From: DATGEP01 sp035310125
GTDB lineage: Bacteria; Chloroflexota; Ktedonobacteria; Ktedonobacterales; JADMIN01
Length of the DNA: 17,978 nt
Reading direction: 5' to 3'
Assembly (NCBI GenBank): GCA_035310125.1
Contig: DATGEP010000237.1
Coordinates: 1-17,978, forward strand
Below the pieces are notes generated by a model. That model worked only from the letters and a program-made list of their open reading frames with translations. It ran no database searches and had not been told where the DNA came from. The translations under genes and the position numbers were made by a program. Below are positions 5,517-11,816 of this stretch, in pieces (positions within the stretch are counted from its first letter, which is position 1; every line of letters begins with the position of its first letter).

Positions 5517-7196
5517 TCACGCCTTCGGCGGCCACCCCGCGTCCAGATCCGGCCAGCTCTGCGGCAGGTCACGCAGCGAGCCAGCATTATCTGGCGCGAC
5601 ACCGCGCGTGCTCGGCGGGAGCGCACCGCTTGAGAAGGAGCCGTTCGGCGGTGGCGCGGGCGCCTGGGCGCTGGGACGTGGTCCTTCCGCGGGCCAGAGC
5701 GGCGACGTGCCGCCAGCGGGCGCGATGGGACGCGACGGCGCGGGCCAGGCGGACGCCGCGGAGCCAGTAGCGCCCACGAAACCCGCCGGACCTGCCAGCC
5801 CCGGCGGCGACGCATAGCCCGCCGCCTCCGGCTTCGCGGCGCGCATGCGCAGCCAGATGGCGACGACGAACGCAAGCATCGCGCCGAACTCCAGCAAACC
5901 CACGCTAATGCGGTCGAAGGCGCCAACGCTCTGAAGACCGATATACTGCGAGAGCGTCGCGGCGACGACCAGGAAGCCGAAACTCAGCACGGGCCAGCGC
6001 CAGACGCCAGCCACACGATCATGCATCGAGGCGAACTCCCAGACCAATAACAGGATGAACGGCTCCAGATAGTAGTAAGGCCAGTTGGTCTTGCTGAGCA
6101 TCGGCACAGCCAGCGCCGCTATAGCGAGAATCGCCCAGGCGTCGCGACTATACGCCGACACACGCAGCCGTCGCGCCGCGAGGAACGCGACAATCGCCAC
6201 GAAGACGACGACCGATGGCATATCGAGCCGGCGGGCGAGCGCATCGAGCGAATGGCGGATGCCGCCGGAGCCGCCATAGGCGAATATGCTCCAGATCGAG
6301 TTGCCGCCGATAGTGGCTGTGCCTCGCCAGGAAACGAACGAGTACATAAAATCCGTGCGGTCGGCTAAAAAGAACGGCCCCAACACCACCGCCGCGACGA
6401 GAGCCGCCACGCCACCCAGCTTGAGCAATCCACGCCACTCACGATGCGTCAGCAGCAACACCCCCAGCGCCACCAGCGGAATCAGCGCCGTCGTCCGCGA
6501 GACGAGCGCGAGGCCGGCAAGTACGCCGGCCAGCCCTTCCTGTCGCCGCTGGAAGGCGAGCAGCGCGGCCACCAAAAAACACAGCATCATCGGCTGCTCG
6601 AGGTGATACCACGTCGCAATGGACTGCCACGTTAATGGCGACAGCACAACTAGCACGAACGCCAGCAGCCGCTGTGTCTCAGGCATTTCGGGATACAGCG
6701 AGCGCAACACGCGCAGAACAAGATAGCCGAGCAGCGGTACAAATACGATGAAAGGCAGCGCGACGAACGTAATCTGCTCGCCGAAGTTGGCGTCGAAATG
6801 GAGTGTATGCGCGAGGCGCAGCAGCGGCGCCATGAGAAACATGCTTAGCGGCGGATTGTAGTTGGGATAACCGCCGCTGGCCCGCACGGCATACATCTGC
6901 CAGGGGTGACCGTTCAGGATATACCGCGCGGACTTGAAGAAGAAATTGGTCAGGTCGCTGTCGCTAATGCTGGCAACCGCGCGCGTGCCACGCACAATGG
7001 CAGCGGCGCCGATGAGCACAGAAAAGACCGTCACCACTGGATAGGCCCAGGATGGCACACGAATAACCGTGCCGTTTGTCGAAGCAACAGGAGCGGATTC
7101 GCGCGCGAATCCGCTCCGCTGTGGTGTCCTGGGGCCGCGCATCGGCGGCGCTGCCTGTCCTGCTGGTTCCTGTCTCAACGCTCTGCTCTCCTCCAT
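5517..7196 (-). CDS. GT-C family membrane glycosyltransferase with Pro/Ala-rich tail
   Basis: A 559-residue multi-pass protein. After the first helix (about 52-70) comes an extracytoplasmic loop with Asp79 and Asp81 (SISDSDL) and GYPNYNPPLSMFLMAPL (109-125), typical of GT-C glycosyltransferases using lipid-linked sugars (DUF2029 / ArnT-like). About ten more helices follow. Residues from about 450 to the end form a 110-residue low-complexity tail rich in Pro, Ala and Gly. The N-terminus contains RSGFARESAP, encoded by a perfect 28-bp palindrome. ATG 7196 has no Shine-Dalgarno sequence; GGAGGAG just inside the frame would serve TTG 7178, and ATG 7142 is also possible. It lies 48 bases after the anti-sigma gene and 3 bases before the next glycosyltransferase, so cotranscription is likely. 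Confidence 0.8.
   Translation of the reverse strand: MEESRALRQEPAGQAAPPMRGPRTPQRSGFARESAPVASTNGTVIRVPSWAYPVVTVFSVLIGAAAIVRGTRAVASISDSDLTNFFFKSARYILNGHPWQMYAVRASGGYPNYNPPLSMFLMAPLLRLAHTLHFDANFGEQITFVALPFIVFVPLLGYLVLRVLRSLYPEMPETQRLLAFVLVVLSPLTWQSIATWYHLEQPMMLCFLVAALLAFQRRQEGLAGVLAGLALVSRTTALIPLVALGVLLLTHREWRGLLKLGGVAALVAAVVLGPFFLADRTDFMYSFVSWRGTATIGGNSIWSIFAYGGSGGIRHSLDALARRLDMPSVVVFVAIVAFLAARRLRVSAYSRDAWAILAIAALAVPMLSKTNWPYYYLEPFILLLVWEFASMHDRVAGVWRWPVLSFGFLVVAATLSQYIGLQSVGAFDRISVGLLEFGAMLAFVVAIWLRMRAAKPEAAGYASPPGLAGPAGFVGATGSAASAWPAPSRPIAPAGGTSPLWPAEGPRPSAQAPAPPPNGSFSSGALPPSTRGVAPDNAGSLRDLPQSWPDLDAGWPPKA
7090..7117. repeat. perfect 28-bp palindrome inside a coding region
   Basis: Fourteen bases on each side of 7103/7104 are exactly complementary, with the core GGATTCGCGCGCGAATCC and no central gap. 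It lies in frame within the 5' part of the glycosyltransferase gene at 5517-7196 and encodes RSGFARESAP in a variable, non-membrane N-terminal region. I see no second copy in this window. It could be a dispersed palindromic element or a protein-binding site. Confidence 0.75.
7188..7194 (-). promoter_or_regulatory. candidate ribosome binding site for an internal TTG start
   Basis: GGAGGAG on the minus strand lies directly after ATG 7196 and 9 bases before the in-frame TTG 7178. It suggests that translation of the glycosyltransferase may begin at TTG 7178 rather than ATG 7196, which has no Shine-Dalgarno sequence of its own. Confidence 0.35.
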
Positions 7197-7218
7197 CCAC
7201 TGGACGCTCTCGGAGAGA

Positions 7219-7227
7219 AGTGTAACA
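7219..7227 (-). promoter_or_regulatory. candidate extended -10 promoter before the glycosyltransferase genes
   Basis: Minus strand TGTTACACT, identical to the extended -10 of rRNA promoter P2, lies 22 bases upstream of ATG 7196. No TTGACA-like -35 is at the right distance. It could give the glycosyltransferase genes a promoter separate from the sigma/anti-sigma pair. Confidence 0.35.
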
Positions 7228-7244
7228 CGTCGGACGAGGCGCGC

Positions 7245-7811
7245 CTACCACGGCAGGCGGAGCTGGGGCATATGCTGGTGCGCCATCCGGTCCGTGATGC
7301 CGCGCCGCCACGCCGCGCGCGCTTCGGAGCCGGCAAACCAGATGGCCAGACCCAGACCAGCAGCCACCCAGACAATCCATGCAACCCACGGAATGGAACC
7401 GGGGCCATGCGCCGCCAGCAGCGCAACCAGCGCCGGAAACGCACGTGAGAACGCGGCGGGGAAGGTCGCGCGCAGCACGGGATCGAGCAACACGAATCCG
7501 AGCGTAGCGGCACTGGCGAGCAGCGCCGCCAGCAGCGTATCGGCCCAGCGCAGCGAGAACTGCCGCTCCTGCTCGCGGACACGTCGCGCCTCATAGGTGG
7601 CGACACGCACCATGACAAGCGTGGTGAGATTGCGCGGCTCCGGCTCCAACGGCATCTCCGCGAGCGTCGCGCAGATCGCCTCCAGCGCGGCCAGCTCATC
7701 GCGGCAGGCGGCACAATGCGCAAGATGCGCTTCGAGCGGGGCGAGCGCACGCGGCGCCAGACGCCCATCAGCATAGAGTTGGAGCTCTCGCCTGGCATGT
7801 GTACAGCTCAT
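7245..7811 (-). CDS. zinc-finger (ZAS) membrane anti-sigma factor
   Basis: A 188-residue protein with an N-terminal zinc-binding anti-sigma domain: Cys3, then His29-x3-Cys33-x2-Cys36 (HLAHCAACRDEL), the ZAS signature. Hydrophobic segments near 88-112 and 143-162 indicate a membrane anchor. It is expected to hold the ECF sigma factor encoded just upstream inactive at the membrane until a signal releases it. Its ATG overlaps the sigma stop codon (ATGA at 7811-7808), and a good Shine-Dalgarno sequence (AAGGGGG) lies within the sigma gene, so the pair is translationally coupled. There is no recognisable sensor domain outside the membrane beyond a short loop, so the signal is unknown. Confidence 0.88.
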   Translation of the reverse strand: MSCTHARRELQLYADGRLAPRALAPLEAHLAHCAACRDELAALEAICATLAEMPLEPEPRNLTTLVMVRVATYEARRVREQERQFSLRWADTLLAALLASAATLGFVLLDPVLRATFPAAFSRAFPALVALLAAHGPGSIPWVAWIVWVAAGLGLAIWFAGSEARAAWRRGITDRMAHQHMPQLRLPW

Positions 7812-8599
7812 CGCTCGTCCCCCTTCCCTATCGAATCCTTTCCGTGCTCTAGAACGTTACGCATCCCCGTTTCCAGCCCCATGCGCAGCTCACTCACACG
7901 CCCGATGCCCTCCAACCGCTCCTTGAGCAGCGCGCGAGCGCGGAAAAGCTGCGTCTTGACTGTGCCAATCGGTACGCGCATGACTTCAGCCATCTCTTCA
8001 TAGCTCAGCTCTTGCAGGTGACGCAGCACAAGAACGATGCGATACTTCGGCGGCAGGTTGGCTATCTCGCCACGCACCTGCTCGCGCATTGCTCGCTCAG
8101 CATCTTGCGCAAGCTGCGCGCTGAGTGTCCCAGCGGGACTCTGCTCACGTGCGGACTCGGCGGTCAGCTCCGCCTGCGCGACGGCATCACGGCGGCGATG
8201 CTCGACCAGCTTGAGGCAGTGGTTGTACGCGATACGATAGAGCCAGGTAGCGAAGCGAGCATCGCCGCGAAACACCCGCAACCCCTGCCACGCCGCCAGA
8301 AAGACTTCTTGAGTCGCCTCGTTGGCTTCCTCCGCGTCATGCAGCATACGCAAGGTGAGGTTATACACCTGGCGCTGGTGCAGTCGCACCAGCGTACTGA
8401 AGGCGTCCTGATCGCCGCCGCGCGCGCGCGCCACCAGCGCAGCCTCCTCTGGTATGGCGGCGGCTCGCGCCTTCGCGGCGATATCTACACCCGGCAGTGC
8501 CCACTCCTCCATCATATCTGGTTGGAGCGGATGCCGCCGTAGAATGTTTCGCGGATCCACAGTTTCTCCCGCACGCTCGATCTCGCTACGCCACTTCAT
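7808..8599 (-). CDS. ECF-type RNA polymerase sigma factor
   Basis: A 263-residue extracytoplasmic-function sigma factor. Region 2 is seen at about 47-125 (EEAALVARARGGDQDAF ... ATQEVFLAAWQGLRVF ... FATWLYRIAYNHCLKL) and region 4 at about 170-230 (LPPKYRIVLVLRHLQELSYEEMAEV ... PIGTVKTQLFRARALLKERL). It should direct RNA polymerase to its own regulon, probably including this operon. I chose ATG 8599 because a TATACT box ends 6 bases before it; the frame stays open to 8824, but that part is Cys-rich and unlike any sigma factor. ATG codons 29 and 30 are alternatives that would give a more usual short N-terminus. The stop overlaps the anti-sigma start. Confidence 0.9.
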   Translation of the reverse strand: MKWRSEIERAGETVDPRNILRRHPLQPDMMEEWALPGVDIAAKARAAAIPEEAALVARARGGDQDAFSTLVRLHQRQVYNLTLRMLHDAEEANEATQEVFLAAWQGLRVFRGDARFATWLYRIAYNHCLKLVEHRRRDAVAQAELTAESAREQSPAGTLSAQLAQDAERAMREQVRGEIANLPPKYRIVLVLRHLQELSYEEMAEVMRVPIGTVKTQLFRARALLKERLEGIGRVSELRMGLETGMRNVLEHGKDSIGKGDER

Positions 8600-8605
8600 A
8601 CTTCT

Positions 8606-8611
8606 AGTATA
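8606..8611 (-). promoter_or_regulatory. -10 box of the sigma-factor gene (possible leaderless mRNA)
   Basis: Minus strand TATACT is followed by six bases (AGAAGT) and then ATG 8599. Transcription would be expected to start at or next to the A of the ATG, the arrangement of leaderless genes. No good -35 is seen at 16-18 bases, and no Shine-Dalgarno sequence precedes the ATG. Confidence 0.45.
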
Positions 8612-8953
8612 GAACGCGCACCGAGTCACCCACTCAGCATACCACGGGTCAATCATCGCAGCCGCACATCCGCCACATGCCCCCATCGGATCGGTCAATC
8701 TACCAAAGAAACCGGCGTACATCAGGGCGACGCCTGGACCGAGAGGCCCCCACCTTTCGGCATGGGACGTGTCATAGCATGGACAGCGGGCAAGTACGTG
8801 ATATCCACAGCAAGATTCATGCACAAGACACTTGAAACATCGCGGGCCGCGCCGCTCTCAAAGTCAGCGAGTATGATACAGTACATTCAGCGCGCCAGTG
8901 GACGGGACTGAGCTGGCGCACGCTCACACAAGCTGGCGGAGGAACGTCACGAT
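8612..8953. other. divergent intergenic region
   Basis: A 342-base region between the minus-strand sigma gene and the plus-strand gene at 8954. It carries no recognisable gene. For the plus strand, TATGAT at 8872-8877 is a possible -10 but has no matching -35. An inverted repeat lies at 8892-8919. Confidence 0.5.
8892..8919 (+). other. inverted repeat upstream of the DUF6249-like gene
   Basis: Two 7-base arms (GCGCCAG / CTGGCGC) around a 14-base loop, 34 bases before ATG 8954. It could fold in the 5' leader of that gene or be an operator. No T-tract is present. Confidence 0.3.
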
Positions 8954-9460
8954 ATGAACTCTCTGGTAGCCGTCGGGCTGGAGTGGCTCGGCACTCTCGC
9001 GCTGTTCCTCGCCGGGATCGTATTCGTGCGCTATCTGGAGCATCGCGAGCGCATGACAATGATCGAACACGGCATCCTTCCCGAAGCATTCGGCGGCCCA
9101 GGACACCACGCGCGAGCACACCGGGGATCAGGGATGCTGCGCGGCGGACTGATAACGGCCATGGTCGGCGTCGCCGTTACCATCGGCCTCTACAACCTGG
9201 GCTACCTGCTGCCCGCGCCGTTCAACGCCGTACCGGGGCAGTTGGGACCGTGGCTCTTGCCCGGCCTCATTCCAACCGCCGTCGGCACCGCCCTCGTCGC
9301 CAGCTACTACCTTGCCCCCCCACGCGCCGACCAGCCCTCCACCAGCGACGAGAAAGAGTCCAGCGCCGGTGAAAACGAATCATCCAGCACGAAGCGCACC
9401 GGCACCCTGCATGTCGTAGACGGCCCGCGCGACACAGCGGTTGGCAGCGGCGAAGACTAA
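8954..9460 (+). CDS. DUF6249-like membrane protein
   Basis: A 168-residue protein with a hydrophobic segment at 6-26, a charged stretch HRERMTMIEHGILPEAF (30-46), then hydrophobic segments at about 63-80 and 99-121, and a polar Ser/Glu-rich C-terminal tail from 122. The order helix, RERxxMIExG, LRxGLIxxxVGVAVTIGL matches the layout of DUF6249 membrane proteins, which often lie near ECF sigma factor genes; the biochemical role is unknown. GGAGGA 10 bases before ATG 8954 supports the start. It is transcribed divergently from the sigma/anti-sigma operon, a position consistent with a linked envelope function, but that is inference. Confidence 0.6.
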   Translation: MNSLVAVGLEWLGTLALFLAGIVFVRYLEHRERMTMIEHGILPEAFGGPGHHARAHRGSGMLRGGLITAMVGVAVTIGLYNLGYLLPAPFNAVPGQLGPWLLPGLIPTAVGTALVASYYLAPPRADQPSTSDEKESSAGENESSSTKRTGTLHVVDGPRDTAVGSGED

Positions 9461-9515
9461 CAACTGACATCAACCGCCGCTCATTGAGCCGTGAAGCGGA
9501 AAACCAAAGGAGAGC

Positions 9516-10283
9516 ATGGTGAAGATTGCGGCGATCTACGACATCCATGGAAACCTTCCGGCGTTAGAAGCGGTCCTCACGGACATTGAGCGTGAGCATC
9601 CCGATCTCGTCCTCGTCGGCGGAGATATCGTGTCGGGGCCGTTCCCACCAACTACGTTGGAGCGCCTGCTGGCTCTTGGGGATCATGCACGATTCATTCG
9701 CGGCAACGCTGACCGCGAGGTGGTCGCCGCATTCGGCGGTTCCCCGCTTGGATCAAACGCTCCCAAAGAGGTCCAGGAGGTGACCATTTGGACAGCGCAC
9801 CAGATGAAGCAGAGCCATCGAGACTTCCTGGCAAGCCTTCCTGAGCAGCTCACCCTGCCAGTTGATAGCCTGGGCGATGTGCTCTTCTGTCATGGCTCTC
9901 CCCGCAGCGATGAGGAGATCATTACGAAGGCGACCCCAGAGGTGCGCCTGCGCGACATACTCGAAGGAGTCAAGCAAGATGTCATCGTCTGTGGGCACAC
10001 CCACATGCAGTTTGACCGCCGTATTGCTGCGAAGCGAGTGGTGAACGCTGGCAGTGTCGGCATGCCCTACGGCAAACCGGGAGCGTATTGGCTGCTCCTT
10101 GGACCACAGATCGAGCTGCGCCGTACCACCTATGACCTGGAACACGCGGCGGCACAGATCCGCGCCAGCGGATATCCAGCCGCGCACGATTTCGCCGACA
10201 ACAACGTCCTTCAGCCGCCCTCAGAGGAAGAAGCCATCGCGGTGTTTGAGCGCATGGCAGCCGAGCGTGCACATCCTTCTTAG
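9516..10283 (+). CDS. calcineurin-like metallophosphoesterase
   Basis: A 255-residue protein with the complete dimetal phosphoesterase motif set: Asp9-x-His11-Gly-Asn (YDIHGN), Gly36-Asp37 (GGDIV), Gly63-Asn64 with Asp66 (RGNAD), His126 (CHGSP) and Gly160-His161-x-His163 (CGHTH). These residues bind two metal ions and hydrolyse phosphomonoesters or phosphodiesters. It resembles the YfcE/MJ0936-type (Metallophos_2) group; the natural substrate is unknown. AAGGAGA lies just before ATG 9516. It starts 55 bases after the DUF6249-like gene and may be cotranscribed with it. The cytosolic location is inferred from the absence of a signal peptide. Confidence 0.88.
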   Translation: MVKIAAIYDIHGNLPALEAVLTDIEREHPDLVLVGGDIVSGPFPPTTLERLLALGDHARFIRGNADREVVAAFGGSPLGSNAPKEVQEVTIWTAHQMKQSHRDFLASLPEQLTLPVDSLGDVLFCHGSPRSDEEIITKATPEVRLRDILEGVKQDVIVCGHTHMQFDRRIAAKRVVNAGSVGMPYGKPGAYWLLLGPQIELRRTTYDLEHAAAQIRASGYPAAHDFADNNVLQPPSEEEAIAVFERMAAERAHPS

Positions 10284-10349
10284 GGCGTGTCATGGCGGTT
10301 AAAGTCCTCGTCTCCTCATTCCAGCCCCTTTCCCGTCCGCGCGCCGCAC

Positions 10350-10358
10350 TGCTATAAT
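10350..10358 (+). promoter_or_regulatory. extended -10 promoter of cmk
   Basis: TGC-TATAAT: a perfect -10 with the extended TGn element, 48 bases upstream of the cmk ATG. The -35 region (TTTCCC, 18-base spacer) is poor, which fits an extended -10 promoter. It lies downstream of the upstream in-frame ATG at 10287 and so argues against that start. Confidence 0.65.
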
Positions 10359-10406
10359 GCGTCGGATGGCGGCGTGTGGCCGCGTGACGGGCAGCCAGGG
10401 GGAGAT

Positions 10407-11084
10407 ATGCGGATTGCCATAGATGGGCCGGCGGGAGTCGGCAAGAGCACCATCGGCGAGCGGCTGGCGCGGCGGCTGGGCGCGCTCTTTGTGGATACCG
10501 GCGCGTTCTACCGCACGCTGACGCATCTGGCGCTGGCCGCGAGCATCGCCCCGGACGATGCCGCCGCGCTCACCGAGCTGGCACGCCGCATGCGCATCGC
10601 CATTGTGCCTCACACCATCGCCGATGGCCGGCAATATACCGTGCTGGTAAACGGCGAAGACGTGACACCGCTGCTCCGCACACCCGCCGTAGACGCCAAC
10701 GTCTCGCGCATGTCCAGCCACGCCTCCGTCCGCGAAACGCTCATCGCCCGTATGCGTGAGATGGCCGCGAGCTCCTCCGTCGTGATGGTGGGCCGGGACA
10801 TCGGCACCGTAGTGCTACCCAACGCCGAGCTCAAAGTCTTTCTGACCACCTCCATCGAAGAGCGCGCCAAGCGGCGACACGGCGACCTCGTGGCCAAATA
10901 TGGCGCGGCCAGCCCGTCACTCGACGATGTGCGGCGCGAGATCGCTCAGCGCGACGCGCTGGATATGCCGCATATGCGCGTCGCCACCGACGCCGTCATC
11001 CTGAACAACGACCATCTCCAGGCCGATGAGGTTGTCGAACGCATCCTCCAGCTACTGGATGAGCGGCGCGCGGGCAGCGTGTAG
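10407..11084 (+). CDS. cmk: cytidylate kinase
   Basis: A 225-residue protein that phosphorylates CMP and dCMP to the diphosphates with ATP, in pyrimidine salvage and CTP supply. The P-loop GPAGVGKST is at residues 7-15, followed by the nucleotide-binding DTGAFYR (30-36), GRDIGTVVLPNAELKVFLT (about 128-146) and the lid RAKRRHGD. Length and motif order fit bacterial cytidylate kinase. ATG 10407 is chosen because the P-loop begins a few residues later, a purine-rich AGGGGGAG precedes it, and a TATAAT promoter sits just upstream. plsC follows after 21 bases; a cmk-plsC pair is a common bacterial arrangement linking CDP supply with phospholipid synthesis. Confidence 0.95.
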   Translation: MRIAIDGPAGVGKSTIGERLARRLGALFVDTGAFYRTLTHLALAASIAPDDAAALTELARRMRIAIVPHTIADGRQYTVLVNGEDVTPLLRTPAVDANVSRMSSHASVRETLIARMREMAASSSVVMVGRDIGTVVLPNAELKVFLTTSIEERAKRRHGDLVAKYGAASPSLDDVRREIAQRDALDMPHMRVATDAVILNNDHLQADEVVERILQLLDERRAGSV

Positions 11085-11105
11085 ACGAGAGGGAGGAACG
11101 GCGCC

Positions 11106-11816
11106 ATGACAACACGACAGTACCCGATTGGGCGGACCTCGCCCTTCTTGTATGGACTTCTCCGCCTGATCGTCAACCTCGTCCATCCACTGATTGCGCG
11201 GCTACACATCGAGGGCGTCGAGCGCATCCCAGCCAGCGGCCCCGTCATCATCGCGATGAATCACGTAGCCTGGGTAGATACCGTGCTCGCCGCGGTGCGG
11301 TGCCCGCGTCCTTTTCAATACATGGCCAAGATCGAGCTATTCAGCGTGCCCGTCATCGGTTTCCTCATCAAGCGATGGGGCGCGTTTCCCGTCAATCGCG
11401 GCGCTGGCGACCGCGAGGCGTTGCGCACCGCCGAACGTGTGCTCGCGGAGGGAAAATTGCTCGTCATCTTTCCAGAGGGCCACCGCTCGCGCGGAGGCCC
11501 GCTGCTACCCGGACAGCCCGGCACAGCCCTGATCGCCTTGCGTACCGGCGCACCGATCGTCGCGGTAGGCATCTCCGGGACGCAGGGAGTCTTCAAGGGC
11601 TTCCATTACGGCCCCTTCGCCCCGCGTGTCACCATCCGCTACAGCGAGCCATTCCACGTAGGCGTGCCGGGCCAGAAACATACCCGCGAAACACTCATCC
11701 AGGCAACCGACGAGGTCATGCGCCAGATCGCCGCCTTACTCCCTCCGGAGCAGCGCGGCCAGTACGGCGAGACCGCGCCCGCCGCCCCATCGCCGAGCGA
11801 GTCACTACCGGCATGA
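11106..11816 (+). CDS. plsC: 1-acyl-sn-glycerol-3-phosphate acyltransferase (PlsC family)
   Basis: A 236-residue membrane-associated acyltransferase that acylates lysophosphatidate to phosphatidate in phospholipid synthesis. The catalytic motif I NHxxxxD is Asn52-His53 to Asp58 (MNHVAWVDTV), motif II is GAFPVNRG (92-99), motif III is FPEGHRSRGG (122-131), and the APIVAVGI segment corresponds to motif IV. A hydrophobic N-terminal segment (about 14-30) would hold it at the membrane. GGAGGA lies 9 bases before ATG 11106. It is 21 bases after cmk, and its TGA overlaps the ATG of the next exporter gene, so the three form an operon. Other PlsC-family acyltransferase activities cannot be excluded. 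Confidence 0.9.
   Translation: MTTRQYPIGRTSPFLYGLLRLIVNLVHPLIARLHIEGVERIPASGPVIIAMNHVAWVDTVLAAVRCPRPFQYMAKIELFSVPVIGFLIKRWGAFPVNRGAGDREALRTAERVLAEGKLLVIFPEGHRSRGGPLLPGQPGTALIALRTGAPIVAVGISGTQGVFKGFHYGPFAPRVTIRYSEPFHVGVPGQKHTRETLIQATDEVMRQIAALLPPEQRGQYGETAPAAPSPSESLPA

Noticed and set aside
8421..8432. A (GC)6 run as a Z-DNA or slippage site
   Set aside because: It is a short run within normal coding sequence (Ala/Arg codons) of a GC-rich genome.
8600..8824. Extension of the ECF sigma frame to ATG 8824 (75 extra Cys-rich residues)
   Set aside because: Sigma factors of this type have short N-termini, and the TATACT box at 8606-8611 would lie inside the coding region.
10287..10406. 40-codon N-terminal extension of cytidylate kinase
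   Set aside because: The TATAAT promoter lies within it, and a P-loop seven residues after ATG 10407 is normal for Cmk.
11300..11812. Extension of the second MFS frame upstream through plsC
   Set aside because: It overlaps the well-supported PlsC motifs; the translated part is Arg/Pro-rich noise, and the ATGA overlap at 11813 gives a natural start.
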